Shown piece by piece: positions 43,413 to 51,630 of a stretch of 64,000 nucleotides of DNA (position 1 is the stretch's first letter; every line of letters starts with the position of its first letter). The translations under genes and the position numbers were made by a program. The notes beneath the pieces were generated by a model. It worked only from the letters and a program-made list of their open reading frames with translations, did no database searches and was not told where the DNA came from. The DNA lies in contig JABSOS010000014.1 in NCBI GenBank assembly GCA_013216135.1, forward strand, positions 1-64,000, written 5' to 3'. This DNA is from Candidatus Caenarcanales bacterium (GTDB taxonomy: Bacteria > Cyanobacteriota > Vampirovibrionia > LMEP-6097).

Positions 43413-43904
43413 CTAATAACCATACCTATATATTCTAAAAATGTTATTAGACTGAATCTGATTCATATCCATTCTCACTAAGCGTAACTGATAAGGTCTA
43501 CAATCAGCACTACATCTAAGCATGCTTAAATCTACAGGTGAGCCTGGTGGTCCTTCAATTAAAGCAAAAACGTGATTCGCGTCATAAGGTCTAACACTAA
43601 CCCCATCAACAGCAACGATTTTGTCACCGACACGAACTCCAGCTCTTTCAGCAGGAGTATTCGGATAAACTTGAATTACTGTACTTTCAGAATTTTGTCG
43701 ATGTAAGTACTTTACGCCTAATATCCCCTTGTTTGATTTTTCATAAGAAGATTCAGAACTGTTAGCTTGAAGTTTAAAAGTTTGGGCGTGACTACAATTA
43801 AAACTTGAAAATAGCAAGCTTAATAGTAATAAAACTATATATAAGTACTTATCAGCAAATAAGTTATATTTTTTAGCGATTGATTTAGCCTTAGTTCTGT
43901 ACAT
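43413..43904 (-). CDS. PDZ-domain protein with N-terminal signal/anchor
   Basis: The 163 residues begin with a basic segment and a hydrophobic stretch (YLYIVLLLLSLLFSSFNCSHAQ), either a signal peptide or lipoprotein-like signal. One PDZ domain follows (GVKYLHRQNSESTVIQVYPNTPAERAGVRVGDKIVAVDGVSVRPYDANHVFALIEGPPGSPVDLSMLR). There is no protease domain. A periplasmic adaptor role is inferred. Its start codon lies in GACTAGTGTATG, a 12-base string found again in the inverted-repeat element near 53.86 kb. Confidence 0.8.
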   Translation of the reverse strand: MYRTKAKSIAKKYNLFADKYLYIVLLLLSLLFSSFNCSHAQTFKLQANSSESSYEKSNKGILGVKYLHRQNSESTVIQVYPNTPAERAGVRVGDKIVAVDGVSVRPYDANHVFALIEGPPGSPVDLSMLRCSADCRPYQLRLVRMDMNQIQSNNIFRIYRYGY

Positions 43905-43973
43905 ACACTAGTCCGCTTATACTATATTCCTCAAAATATTTGAAAATTAACAACAAATACTTGTAGTTAAGAC

Positions 43974-43999
43974 AAAAAAAAGCCCGGCAAAGCCGGGCT
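43974..43999 (-). terminator. intrinsic terminator of rpsD
   Basis: On the minus strand AGCCCGGC-ttt-GCCGGGCT is followed by TTTTTTT. It lies 27 bases after the rpsD stop. Confidence 0.92.
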
Positions 44000-44025
44000 A
44001 ATAAAATTTAGAATATTAAATCTTA

Positions 44026-44631
44026 CTATCTAGAGTAATACTCAACGATCATGATCTCATTTACAGGAACTGGAATTTCTTTTCTTACAGGAACTTCAAC
44101 TAATTCACCAACGAATGAATCTTTTTCTCTTTTAACATAAGCTAAAGTATCAACCCAGTTCTTCATAGATTCGATAACAGCTGGGATTTTACGAGATTTT
44201 TCTTTAACACTAACTACATCACCAGGGTAAAGTCTGTATGAAGGAACATCTACTTTATAACCATTTACTAAAATATGACCATGAGTAACTAATTGTCTAG
44301 CTGCTGCAGTCGTGTTAGCAAAACCTAATCTGAAAACGATGTTATCAAGTCTAGTTTCTAAAAGTTGCATAAGAACTTCACCAGTAGAACCTTTGCTTCT
44401 TCCAGCTTTATCTACATACTTTCTGAACTGTTTCTCTTGGATAACGCCATAGCTAAATCTAAGCTTTTGCTTCTCAGAAAGAAGGATGCTGTACTCAGAA
44501 GGCTTAGCTCTTCTTTGACCATGCATTCCTGCCTTATATGGTCTTTTTGCAATATCAAAAACAGGCATTCCATTAAGGACTTCGCCGTATCTTCTAGAAA
44601 GTTTATCTTTAGGACCTCTGTATCTAGCCAT
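44026..44631 (-). CDS. rpsD: 30S ribosomal protein S4
   Basis: From [19 protein letters not shown] the protein has 201 residues with the S4 layout: the N-terminal 16S-binding region ([44 protein letters not shown]) and the S4 RNA-binding domain ([53 protein letters not shown]). The ORF track starts eight codons too early. The N-terminal zinc cysteines of some S4 proteins are absent. It is a single-gene unit with a clear terminator, outside the usual alpha operon. Confidence 0.97.
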   Translation of the reverse strand: MARYRGPKDKLSRRYGEVLNGMPVFDIAKRPYKAGMHGQRRAKPSEYSILLSEKQKLRFSYGVIQEKQFRKYVDKAGRSKGSTGEVLMQLLETRLDNIVFRLGFANTTAAARQLVTHGHILVNGYKVDVPSYRLYPGDVVSVKEKSRKIPAVIESMKNWVDTLAYVKREKDSFVGELVEVPVRKEIPVPVNEIMIVEYYSR

Positions 44632-44744
44632 AGAGCAACAATGATAACTTATCAAGACGAGAAAAGCAAGAGAATTATGTTTTTATTTAATATTTGAAAC
44701 AAGTAGCTAGATTATAGCTATAAAACATGCGTTAAAATAGGAAT

Positions 44745-46271
44745 ATGATGATTAGTAGTGAACTTCAATCTTATGCAGGCTTAACCTGTGACAGTAGAAA
44801 AGTAGCCGAAAATTTTATTTTTCTATGCATAAAAGGAAATAGTTCTGACGGACATGACTACATCGAAAATGCAATCAAATCTGGTGCAAAATTAGTCGTA
44901 GTAGAAGAAGCTTTTATAAATATCCCAGAGAATAAGGAAAAGCTTGAAAAACTTAAAGAAGCAAATCCTGAAATCGAATTTGAAGTGAAGGAAGATAACC
45001 GAGTCACACTGGCTAAATACGCAAACAAATTTTATGGTGAACCTAGTAAAAGCCTTAGCATCTATGGTGTAACAGGAACTAATGGTAAAACGACTATCAC
45101 TCACCTAATTCAAGAACTCTTTGAAGTAAGCGCTGAGCAAGAAGAGTTAAAAAAATGTAGCCTAATCGGTACCATAGGAATTAAAGATCAAAGCTCAGAT
45201 AAATATAATGAAATCGGCAACACCACACCATCTTCAGAGTTTATCCAAGCAGAATTTCAAAGAATTAAAGATAAAGGCATCAAGCTTGCCACTATGGAAG
45301 TAAGTTCTCACGCGCTTGATCAAAAAAGATGTATGGGAATTAGTTTTAAACACGGGATTGTAAGTAACTTAAGTCAAGATCACCTTGACTATCACCGCAC
45401 TATGCAGGAATACATGCTAGCTAAAGCTCAAATCTTTAAACAAGTAACTGACTCAGCAATCCTAAACCTAGACGATGATTACTATGAAGATTTTAGAAGA
45501 GAGGCTGATAATGAAGAGCTTGCGATTTGGACTTTTGGGATAAATTCAGCTGAAGCTGATCTAAAAGCAGAAGATATAAAAATTTCAGAAGCAGGTATTT
45601 CTTACAAGCTTAAGCTAAGTGAAAAACTTCAGGCTAGAGCTAAAAATTACTCTGAAGAAATAGAAATTAAGTTAAAACTAAATGGTACTTTTAATGTCTA
45701 TAACTCACTTGCAGCTATTCTTCTAGGAATACTAGAAGGCTTAAGCCTGAAGAGCGTTGCAGAAAATTCCATAAAATTAAATACCGTGGCTGGAAGATTT
45801 GAAACTATCTTTGAAACTGGAAAACCAACTTGTATAGTGGATTACGCACACAGCCCAGATGGATTGAAAAATATTCTAAAAGGTGCAAGAGACTTAGTGA
45901 ATAATAGTGATAACCTTCAAAACTTAGTCTGTATTTTTGGTTGTGGTGGTGATAGAGATATAACCAAGCGTCCACAAATGGGTAGGATCGCTTTTGATCT
46001 CTCTGACAAGGTTTATGTAACTTCTGATAATCCTCGTAGCGAAAAACCTTCACAGATTATCGCAGATATTCTTACCGGTTTTCCGAGTATGGATAAAACT
46101 GAAGTAATAGAAAACCGTGCTACAGCAATAGCTTCAGCTATCAAAGGCGCTAAAGCTACGGATCTTGTTGTTGTAGCTGGAAAAGGGCATGAAGACTATC
46201 AGATTTTAGGTGATAAGACTATTCACTTTGATGATAGAGAGCATGTTCGGGAAGCTTTAGCTAAGTATTAA
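44745..46271 (+). CDS. murE: UDP-N-acetylmuramoyl-tripeptide synthetase
   Basis: The 508-residue Mur ligase has CDSRKVAENFIFLCIKG at the N-terminus, the ATP loop YGVTGTNGKTTITHLI (about 107), TTPSSEFIQ, MEVSSHALDQKR and the C-terminal TSDNPRSEKP (about 428). The DNPR sequence marks enzymes that add meso-diaminopimelate rather than lysine. It acts in the cytoplasm in peptidoglycan precursor synthesis. TAAAAT ends six bases before the ATG, so the transcript is probably leaderless. Its 3' end overlaps the convergent 651-residue gene by 11 bases. Confidence 0.95.
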   Translation: MMISSELQSYAGLTCDSRKVAENFIFLCIKGNSSDGHDYIENAIKSGAKLVVVEEAFINIPENKEKLEKLKEANPEIEFEVKEDNRVTLAKYANKFYGEPSKSLSIYGVTGTNGKTTITHLIQELFEVSAEQEELKKCSLIGTIGIKDQSSDKYNEIGNTTPSSEFIQAEFQRIKDKGIKLATMEVSSHALDQKRCMGISFKHGIVSNLSQDHLDYHRTMQEYMLAKAQIFKQVTDSAILNLDDDYYEDFRREADNEELAIWTFGINSAEADLKAEDIKISEAGISYKLKLSEKLQARAKNYSEEIEIKLKLNGTFNVYNSLAAILLGILEGLSLKSVAENSIKLNTVAGRFETIFETGKPTCIVDYAHSPDGLKNILKGARDLVNNSDNLQNLVCIFGCGGDRDITKRPQMGRIAFDLSDKVYVTSDNPRSEKPSQIIADILTGFPSMDKTEVIENRATAIASAIKGAKATDLVVVAGKGHEDYQILGDKTIHFDDREHVREALAKY

Positions 46272-48216
46272 ACTCGGGGTCTTTACTGAAATCTTCATCT
46301 TGGGAAGAAGAATCATTTGCCGTAATTACGGGCTCCTCAAATTCTAGCGGGGTAGTATCCTGTTCGTACTCACTCTGCACCAAGCCTTCACCCTGCTCTA
46401 TCTCTTCAGGTTCATTATTAAGTGATGAAGTTTCTAAAGAATCAGCTTGATTTTCACTAAAATTAGCCTGGTAAGCTTCTTTAACGGTCTTTAAATCCTG
46501 TTTAATAGTTTCAAGAGGATTACTTAACTTCTCAACTACAGTTTGAACATCTTCATTTAAAGTTTTAATTGGAGTTTTAGTCCTTTCCCAAGGGGTACTT
46601 GAATAGATTTGAGAGAAGAATCCTCTAAAACCTCTTTTAGGTTCTTCTTTAGTTTCAGTTCTTTCTATTTTAGCTTCAACGGCTTGTTCTTTATTTTCTG
46701 CCTTAGGCTTTTCTACTTGATCATTAGATTCAGTTTCTCCAAAACTTAAGCGCTGAGTTATACGACTGTCTGCTCCAAAGCGTTTCGCAACTTCTTCATT
46801 ATGCTTACTCTTACCTTCATTTATAAATTCTTTTCCTTGTTGAATGACTTGCTTAATTTGCCTTTGCCCCTCTTGAATTAACCCAGAGCCTTTCTGAATA
46901 ATTTCGTCTCCCCAAGTCGGAACATATGTTCCTTCTTTATTGGGGACTTCTTCTAAGTTCACAGTCATATTTTCTGGACTATTATTTAATGCCGCTGAGT
47001 CATTGTCCCCACCAAGGAACGGGACAAATTCTTCAACCTTATCTTTTATAGCTGTTAAGGGTGAAGTAATAATTTCAACAATACTTGGAGAAGGTTTTTC
47101 TTGATACTCCGATCTTGTTAATTTTCCAGATACTGCTTCTTCACCATAGTAAACTATCTTCCCACCAGGCTTATCTATTGCTAGTAATGGTTCTTCATGG
47201 TTTCCATAAAATATCGAACCTAAAAACTCTTTTCCTTTCCTTAAAAAGCCAACCTGATTCTGTGAATCATCAGAATATTCAATTTCCCCAGAGTAGATTC
47301 CATCAAAGACACCTTCAACATCTTCTTTTACAGTATTTGGAGTAATGGCTTTTCTTGTATACGAATCAATAGGATTTCCACTTATTAAAGCTCCGACACC
47401 AAGAGCTTTAATATAGTTTTTAATCTTAGCTAATGATACTTCTTTCTCAAGTAATGAATAATTCTTTTTAGTAGCAACTGCTTGTTTCTTTTCTTTGGGT
47501 TTTTCTTTTGTTTTCTGAGGCTTAACTAAAACTGCTGTTCTTGAATTACCAGCTTGCTTTTGACTATAGATTGTTTCATCATAAATACTCTCCAAATAAT
47601 CCCTATCAGACTTAGCTCGCTTCAGTATTCCCTCTGTTTTCTTAACTTCATTTTTAGGCTTAGGCTTTTCCTTCGCAGCCTTCTCACCAGGCTTAAATTT
47701 ATCAACCTCTTTCACAAAAGCATCCACAGACTTACCGTTTCTAAGAACCTTTATAAAATTAGTAAAGAAAAAGTCGCGATGCTCTGGATTTCCCTTCGCC
47801 TTCTGAAAAGCTTCCATAATTTTCGGAATGTCCATTTCCTTACCATTTATTTTTAATACTGGTTCTTTGATGTCTTTTAAAGTGATACTGAAATGTGAGC
47901 CATTTTGGACAGCCACTGCTAAATTAGCATAATCTTCCATAGCATCTAGAATCTGTCCCTTAAACTGATCAAAGCCAGGAAAATTAGCGACAACACTAGC
48001 ATCATTTCCTAGTTCTTTCGGAATATCAAAACTAAACTTAATCGGAATAGTTGGAAGATTCGGTCTTGCAATCACTTCCATATCTTTACGTTTAGCTTCA
48101 GCACCTTTTTTACCTTTGGTAAAAGGTAGAAGATTTAACAGCCTCTTACCAAGCCCACCTATCAATTTAAAAGGTGCACCAACGACTTTTCCAGCTGTTT
48201 GTATGCCAAACGCCAT
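46261..48216 (-). CDS. large hypothetical protein with low-complexity acidic C-terminus
   Basis: The 651 residues are not recognised. The N-terminus is a glycine/leucine amphipathic stretch (FGIQTAGKVVGAPFKLIGGLGKRLLNLLPF) that could touch membranes. A globular part follows (IPIKFSFDIPKELGNDASVVANFPGFDQFKGQILDAMEDYANL). Then come lysine/proline-rich linkers and a long charged, glutamate-rich C-terminal region. Size, low complexity and lack of known domains recall secreted effector-type or surface proteins, but nothing shows this directly. A CGTATTAC..GTAATACG inverted repeat lies just before the ATG. Confidence 0.55.
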   Translation of the reverse strand: MAFGIQTAGKVVGAPFKLIGGLGKRLLNLLPFTKGKKGAEAKRKDMEVIARPNLPTIPIKFSFDIPKELGNDASVVANFPGFDQFKGQILDAMEDYANLAVAVQNGSHFSITLKDIKEPVLKINGKEMDIPKIMEAFQKAKGNPEHRDFFFTNFIKVLRNGKSVDAFVKEVDKFKPGEKAAKEKPKPKNEVKKTEGILKRAKSDRDYLESIYDETIYSQKQAGNSRTAVLVKPQKTKEKPKEKKQAVATKKNYSLLEKEVSLAKIKNYIKALGVGALISGNPIDSYTRKAITPNTVKEDVEGVFDGIYSGEIEYSDDSQNQVGFLRKGKEFLGSIFYGNHEEPLLAIDKPGGKIVYYGEEAVSGKLTRSEYQEKPSPSIVEIITSPLTAIKDKVEEFVPFLGGDNDSAALNNSPENMTVNLEEVPNKEGTYVPTWGDEIIQKGSGLIQEGQRQIKQVIQQGKEFINEGKSKHNEEVAKRFGADSRITQRLSFGETESNDQVEKPKAENKEQAVEAKIERTETKEEPKRGFRGFFSQIYSSTPWERTKTPIKTLNEDVQTVVEKLSNPLETIKQDLKTVKEAYQANFSENQADSLETSSLNNEPEEIEQGEGLVQSEYEQDTTPLEFEEPVITANDSSSQDEDFSKDPEFNT

Positions 48217-48218
48217 TT

Positions 48219-48247
48219 CGTATTACATTTTAACATAGCGTAATACG
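48219..48247. promoter_or_regulatory. CGTATTAC-13-GTAATACG inverted repeat
   Basis: Two 8-base arms form a perfect inverted repeat 2 to 31 bases before the ATG at 48216. The core matches the TTGTATTAC motif at four other genes. It overlaps the expected promoter or ribosome-binding region. Confidence 0.45.
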
Positions 48248-48285
48248 GATTACTTGATATTATCCTGAACCTTCTTTAAATTTCC

Positions 48286-49326
48286 TTAATTTTCGAAAGC
48301 ATCATCAGCTCGAACAGGAATTTCATCTTCCCAAAGTAATTGATAAACCACGTTTAATGCAAGCTCTTGCTGAATCATATCCATAGTCTGCATACTTAAA
48401 GTTAACTGATCGTTGCGCATTTCTTCAACAAATTCACCTAAATCATTAACTAAGGTATCAACCAAGACTATTTCTTTAATATCATTACGATTCAAAGCTT
48501 CTTTGATTTTTCTATAAGTCACGTTATTTGCAGTAACAGCATCGTAGATCTGGAAATTTAAAAGGTTTTTAGTGGTAGGAATCTTCTGAAGATGCTTAGG
48601 GTTTCTCTTTAAGAAGACCACTGTAGGATTCGCTTCATCATCAAAGCTCAAATAATGAGATCCTTGGACCTTTTCATTAATTCTATAAACTAAAGCAGAG
48701 TGAAACTCACGTAAACGCGCTTCACTTTCTTGAAGCATCTCTTTAATATCAGTCAAGGGTGAATCAGAAACTGAAATCTTTAAAGTTTTAACTGCTTCTA
48801 AAGCCTGTTCTATAATTTCCTTAATTACTTTAGGGTTTAAAACACAATCACATGCCTGAATAGCATTATCATAACTTCTAAAATAACTCTGAGAAAGTGA
48901 GCTAACAGCATCCACTCCGTGTAATTTATCACTACCTAAAATCAGTTCACTATTTTTACTGATTTTCTCTAATGCTTCTTTTTCGTTGAGCATTAAAAGT
49001 TTATTTACTTTGGCCGTAAAAGGTCTAGTGTCTAAAGTAAATTTCTTACAAAATACATTCCAGGGCTTGGCTTCTAAAGCAGCACTAACCGCTTCCTGAG
49101 CATCGATAATCTCTTGCTCATTACGCTTTTCAATGCCTTGGATTAATGCTTCTAACTTAGCTGCAAAACTATTAGTTTCTTCTTCTGTAAGCTCTTTAGA
49201 ATAAAGCTTTTCATGAATTAAGAACTTTGCTTTATCAGCTATTTTAAATGGAAGGAAGTGGAAATCATGTGGATTATAGTCATTGAATATATTTGCTAGG
49301 TAGTCGAGTTTCTCCTGTATTTTCAT
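48286..49326 (-). CDS. hypothetical protein
   Basis: From MKIQEKLDYLANIFNDYNPHDFHFLPFKIADKAKFLIHEKL the product has 346 residues; the ORF track begins 17 codons earlier. The earlier ATG would overlap a TATATT/TATTAT promoter-like region, so the later one is preferred. The protein is helical and acidic with no known domain. It may be cytoplasmic. It is divergent from hisF, with starts 71 bases apart. Confidence 0.6.
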   Translation of the reverse strand: MKIQEKLDYLANIFNDYNPHDFHFLPFKIADKAKFLIHEKLYSKELTEEETNSFAAKLEALIQGIEKRNEQEIIDAQEAVSAALEAKPWNVFCKKFTLDTRPFTAKVNKLLMLNEKEALEKISKNSELILGSDKLHGVDAVSSLSQSYFRSYDNAIQACDCVLNPKVIKEIIEQALEAVKTLKISVSDSPLTDIKEMLQESEARLREFHSALVYRINEKVQGSHYLSFDDEANPTVVFLKRNPKHLQKIPTTKNLLNFQIYDAVTANNVTYRKIKEALNRNDIKEIVLVDTLVNDLGEFVEEMRNDQLTLSMQTMDMIQQELALNVVYQLLWEDEIPVRADDAFEN

Positions 49327-49397
49327 TAGGTTTCTAACTTTTCTCTTTTTAAATAATATAAAATTATTGGAACTCATAAGCTGATAAACTTTAATTA

Positions 49398-50285
49398 ATG
49401 ATCAGTAAACGTATTATTCCCTGTTTAGACGTAGATAAAGGTCAGGTAGTTAAGGGAGTTAACTTTGTCAATATACAGAAAGCTGGTGATCCTGTCGAAC
49501 TAGCCCGTAAGTACTATGAAATGGGTGCTGACGAATTATGTTTCCTCGATATCACCGCCAGTCACGAGGATCGCAAAGCGACATATGAAATTATAAAAAC
49601 TACAGCGAAAGAAGTCTTTATTCCACTTACAGTAGGTGGTGGAGTCTCTAGTGTAAAAGATGTAGAGAATTTACTCCATGCTGGGGCCGATAAAGTCGGC
49701 ATGAATTCAGGTGCGGTTAGAAACCCTACTTTAATATCTGAAGCAGCGGATAACTTTGGGAGTCAGTGCATAGTTTTAGCTGTTGATGTTAAAAGAAGAC
49801 CTTCTTCTCCAGAAAGCCAAACTAGTCAGAGGTTTTCAGATACAAGGCGTGAAGGTCTTGGGAAAACGGAGTTGACCGGAGCGTCAATGAGTATTTCACA
49901 AAACCTGAACAACACAGTAGATGGAAGCTCTAGCTTGCTTGGATGGGATGTTTATGTGAAAGGTGGAAGAGAGTGTACTGGTTTAGATGCGCTTGAATGG
50001 ATAAAAGAAGCGGAGCAGCGCGGAGCTGGTGAAATTCTTCTAACTAGTATGGATGCCGATGGTAGTAAAGCTGGTTATGATATTGAGCTAACGCGTGCAG
50101 TCTGTGATGCTGTGCAGATTCCAGTTATCGCAAGCGGCGGTGCAGGTAATGCAGATCATGTTATAGATGTTTTAAAAGCTGGTGCTGATGCAGCGCTTCT
50201 AGCTTCGATACTTCACTACGGTGAAACTACTATAGAAGCTATTAAAGAAAAAATGCATCAAGCTTCTGTTAGAACTAGAGTTTAG
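49398..50285 (+). CDS. hisF: imidazole glycerol phosphate synthase subunit HisF with a 46-residue in-frame insertion
   Basis: This TIM-barrel cyclase of histidine biosynthesis is complete at both ends: [23 protein letters not shown] with the catalytic aspartate in [39 protein letters not shown] with the second catalytic aspartate, and [12 protein letters not shown]. Residues about 136-181 ([19 protein letters not shown]...[11 protein letters not shown]) are extra relative to the usual [15 protein letters not shown] join seen in cyanobacterial HisF. Without them the length is the normal 249-255. The insert lies in a surface loop of the barrel, so activity may survive. hisH is not adjacent. Confidence 0.95.
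   Translation: MISKRIIPCLDVDKGQVVKGVNFVNIQKAGDPVELARKYYEMGADELCFLDITASHEDRKATYEIIKTTAKEVFIPLTVGGGVSSVKDVENLLHAGADKVGMNSGAVRNPTLISEAADNFGSQCIVLAVDVKRRPSSPESQTSQRFSDTRREGLGKTELTGASMSISQNLNNTVDGSSSLLGWDVYVKGGRECTGLDALEWIKEAEQRGAGEILLTSMDADGSKAGYDIELTRAVCDAVQIPVIASGGAGNADHVIDVLKAGADAALLASILHYGETTIEAIKEKMHQASVRTRV
49796..49940 (+). mobile_element. putative palindromic element inserted in frame in hisF
   Basis: The 138 bases at 49803-49940 have no counterpart in ordinary HisF. At the left edge AAGACCTTC (49796-49804) is repeated inverted as GAAGGTCTT (49851-49859). GTTTTC..GAAAAC is nested around it. The base composition is visibly less AT-rich than the flanks. The size and in-frame position recall Rickettsia palindromic elements, but family membership is not shown. 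Confidence 0.5.
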
Positions 50286-51118
50286 ATTCCATAGTTATCT
50301 TTATTTATAGTTACTTCACCTTCATTAGTATTAAGTACTAGATTTCCATCTCCATCAGCTTCTTTGTCAATAGAAGACTCAAAGCCATCGAAAGTTCCAG
50401 CCCCCATATACCCTTGAGCTTGAGCAGGTTTATCCTTATCTACTTCAGGAGTCCTCTTGTCAACAAAAATATATCTAGGATCAGTCTCTCCCTCTAATTT
50501 AAATGAGTATAAATCTCCTGATTGGTTTCCACCAGTGAATGTACCTAAAGCTTTAATATCATTAGCTTGAACCCCATCTCTTTCAAACATTGCAGTTAAT
50601 GAGTTGTAGGTTCTTTCAAATTCAGGTTTAATTGTATTACCTTGCCCTCCGAAAGCATTGTCAACCTCTTGTGTATTGTTACCAAACGTCTTAGGATTAT
50701 TAGCATACTGGAATACTTGATTAGTGGCAGGGTTAAAACCATCACTAGGATTTATAGGTGAAGCACCATTCCCCAGCCAAGTATTCGGATTAGGGTCAAT
50801 AGCATTTTTAAGCTCTAGTATTTGCTCATCAGAATAACCATATTGTTTTTGCAACTTATCATAATCAAGTTCTTTATCTTTAGAGAGAACATTTACTTGT
50901 CTTTTAATATTACTTAAAATATTTTCTTTTTCAAAGCCCTCCGCTGCTCTTAGATCATAGAAATTAGTGTGAAGCCCGATGCCATAGTCTTCTTTTAAAT
51001 TTTCATTATCCGGATTAAATTTAGATTCAATATCAGAACTTATAGGTGAATTATTACTTTGCCCAACAGATAAATCTCTAAGGTCTATTAAACTAATATA
51101 CTTATCTCTTCTTCTCAT
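50282..51118 (-). CDS. hypothetical protein
   Basis: The 278-residue hydrophilic protein is unrecognised, rich in N, D, G and P ([50 protein letters not shown]). It starts [25 protein letters not shown] and ends [13 protein letters not shown]. No signal peptide is evident. It lies 23 bases after the 118-residue gene on the same strand. CTTAACCA-gtt-CTTAATCT lies just upstream. Confidence 0.55.
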   Translation of the reverse strand: MRRRDKYISLIDLRDLSVGQSNNSPISSDIESKFNPDNENLKEDYGIGLHTNFYDLRAAEGFEKENILSNIKRQVNVLSKDKELDYDKLQKQYGYSDEQILELKNAIDPNPNTWLGNGASPINPSDGFNPATNQVFQYANNPKTFGNNTQEVDNAFGGQGNTIKPEFERTYNSLTAMFERDGVQANDIKALGTFTGGNQSGDLYSFKLEGETDPRYIFVDKRTPEVDKDKPAQAQGYMGAGTFDGFESSIDKEADGDGNLVLNTNEGEVTINKDNYGI

Positions 51119-51138
51119 ACCTTAATATTGCCAATACT

Positions 51139-51157
51139 AGATTAAGAACTGGTTAAG
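51139..51157 (-). promoter_or_regulatory. Pho-box-like repeat CTTAACCA-gtt-CTTAATCT
   Basis: On the minus strand two octamers with an 11-base period overlap the stop codon of the 118-residue gene, 20 bases before the start at 51118. It is the third such site in the window. Overlap with coding sequence lowers confidence. Confidence 0.3.
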
Positions 51158-51498
51158 TACTTATCATCTTCATTTTGACCTTCTATCTGACTCAATATTT
51201 CATCAACTTGTTCAGGAGAAAAAGCCCAATCTTTTCTTAATAACCTTATTTCCTTTGCGACATCCATTGGATTAACAACTCCTCGGGAATCTAAATCACG
51301 TGAAAGATAAGCTGTTAAATTCTTCAAATTCTGGTTCTTATTACCGTCATTACTATTGTATTTAAAATCATAAAGAAGCACACGCAGCTTTGCGCTATAC
51401 TTTTCATCAAAGTTTTGTGTAGCCTCTGAAGCCACTAATAATTCCTCTGAATTACCATCAAGCTTATGAATCTCCTTTGATCCGGGGTAAACTCTCAT
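51142..51498 (-). CDS. hypothetical protein
   Basis: The 118-residue protein is unrecognised (MRVYPGSKEIHKLDGNSEELLVASEATQNFDEKYSAKLRVLLYDFKYN..). It is helical and hydrophilic and ends SQIEGQNEDDKYLTSS. A TATAAT-like box lies about 25 bases upstream on the minus strand (51524-51529). The 278-residue gene follows at once, so a two-gene unit is likely. Confidence 0.55.
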   Translation of the reverse strand: MRVYPGSKEIHKLDGNSEELLVASEATQNFDEKYSAKLRVLLYDFKYNSNDGNKNQNLKNLTAYLSRDLDSRGVVNPMDVAKEIRLLRKDWAFSPEQVDEILSQIEGQNEDDKYLTSS

Positions 51499-51630
51499 TT
51501 ACTGAGCTTGATTGATAGAGAGAATTATAAAACTGATAGTTATCATTAATTCTCATGTACATATTCTCCCCAACTAAAATTAAGCTTGAATAAAGGAAAT
51601 ATTGAATAATTATTAATAAATAAGTTGGAT

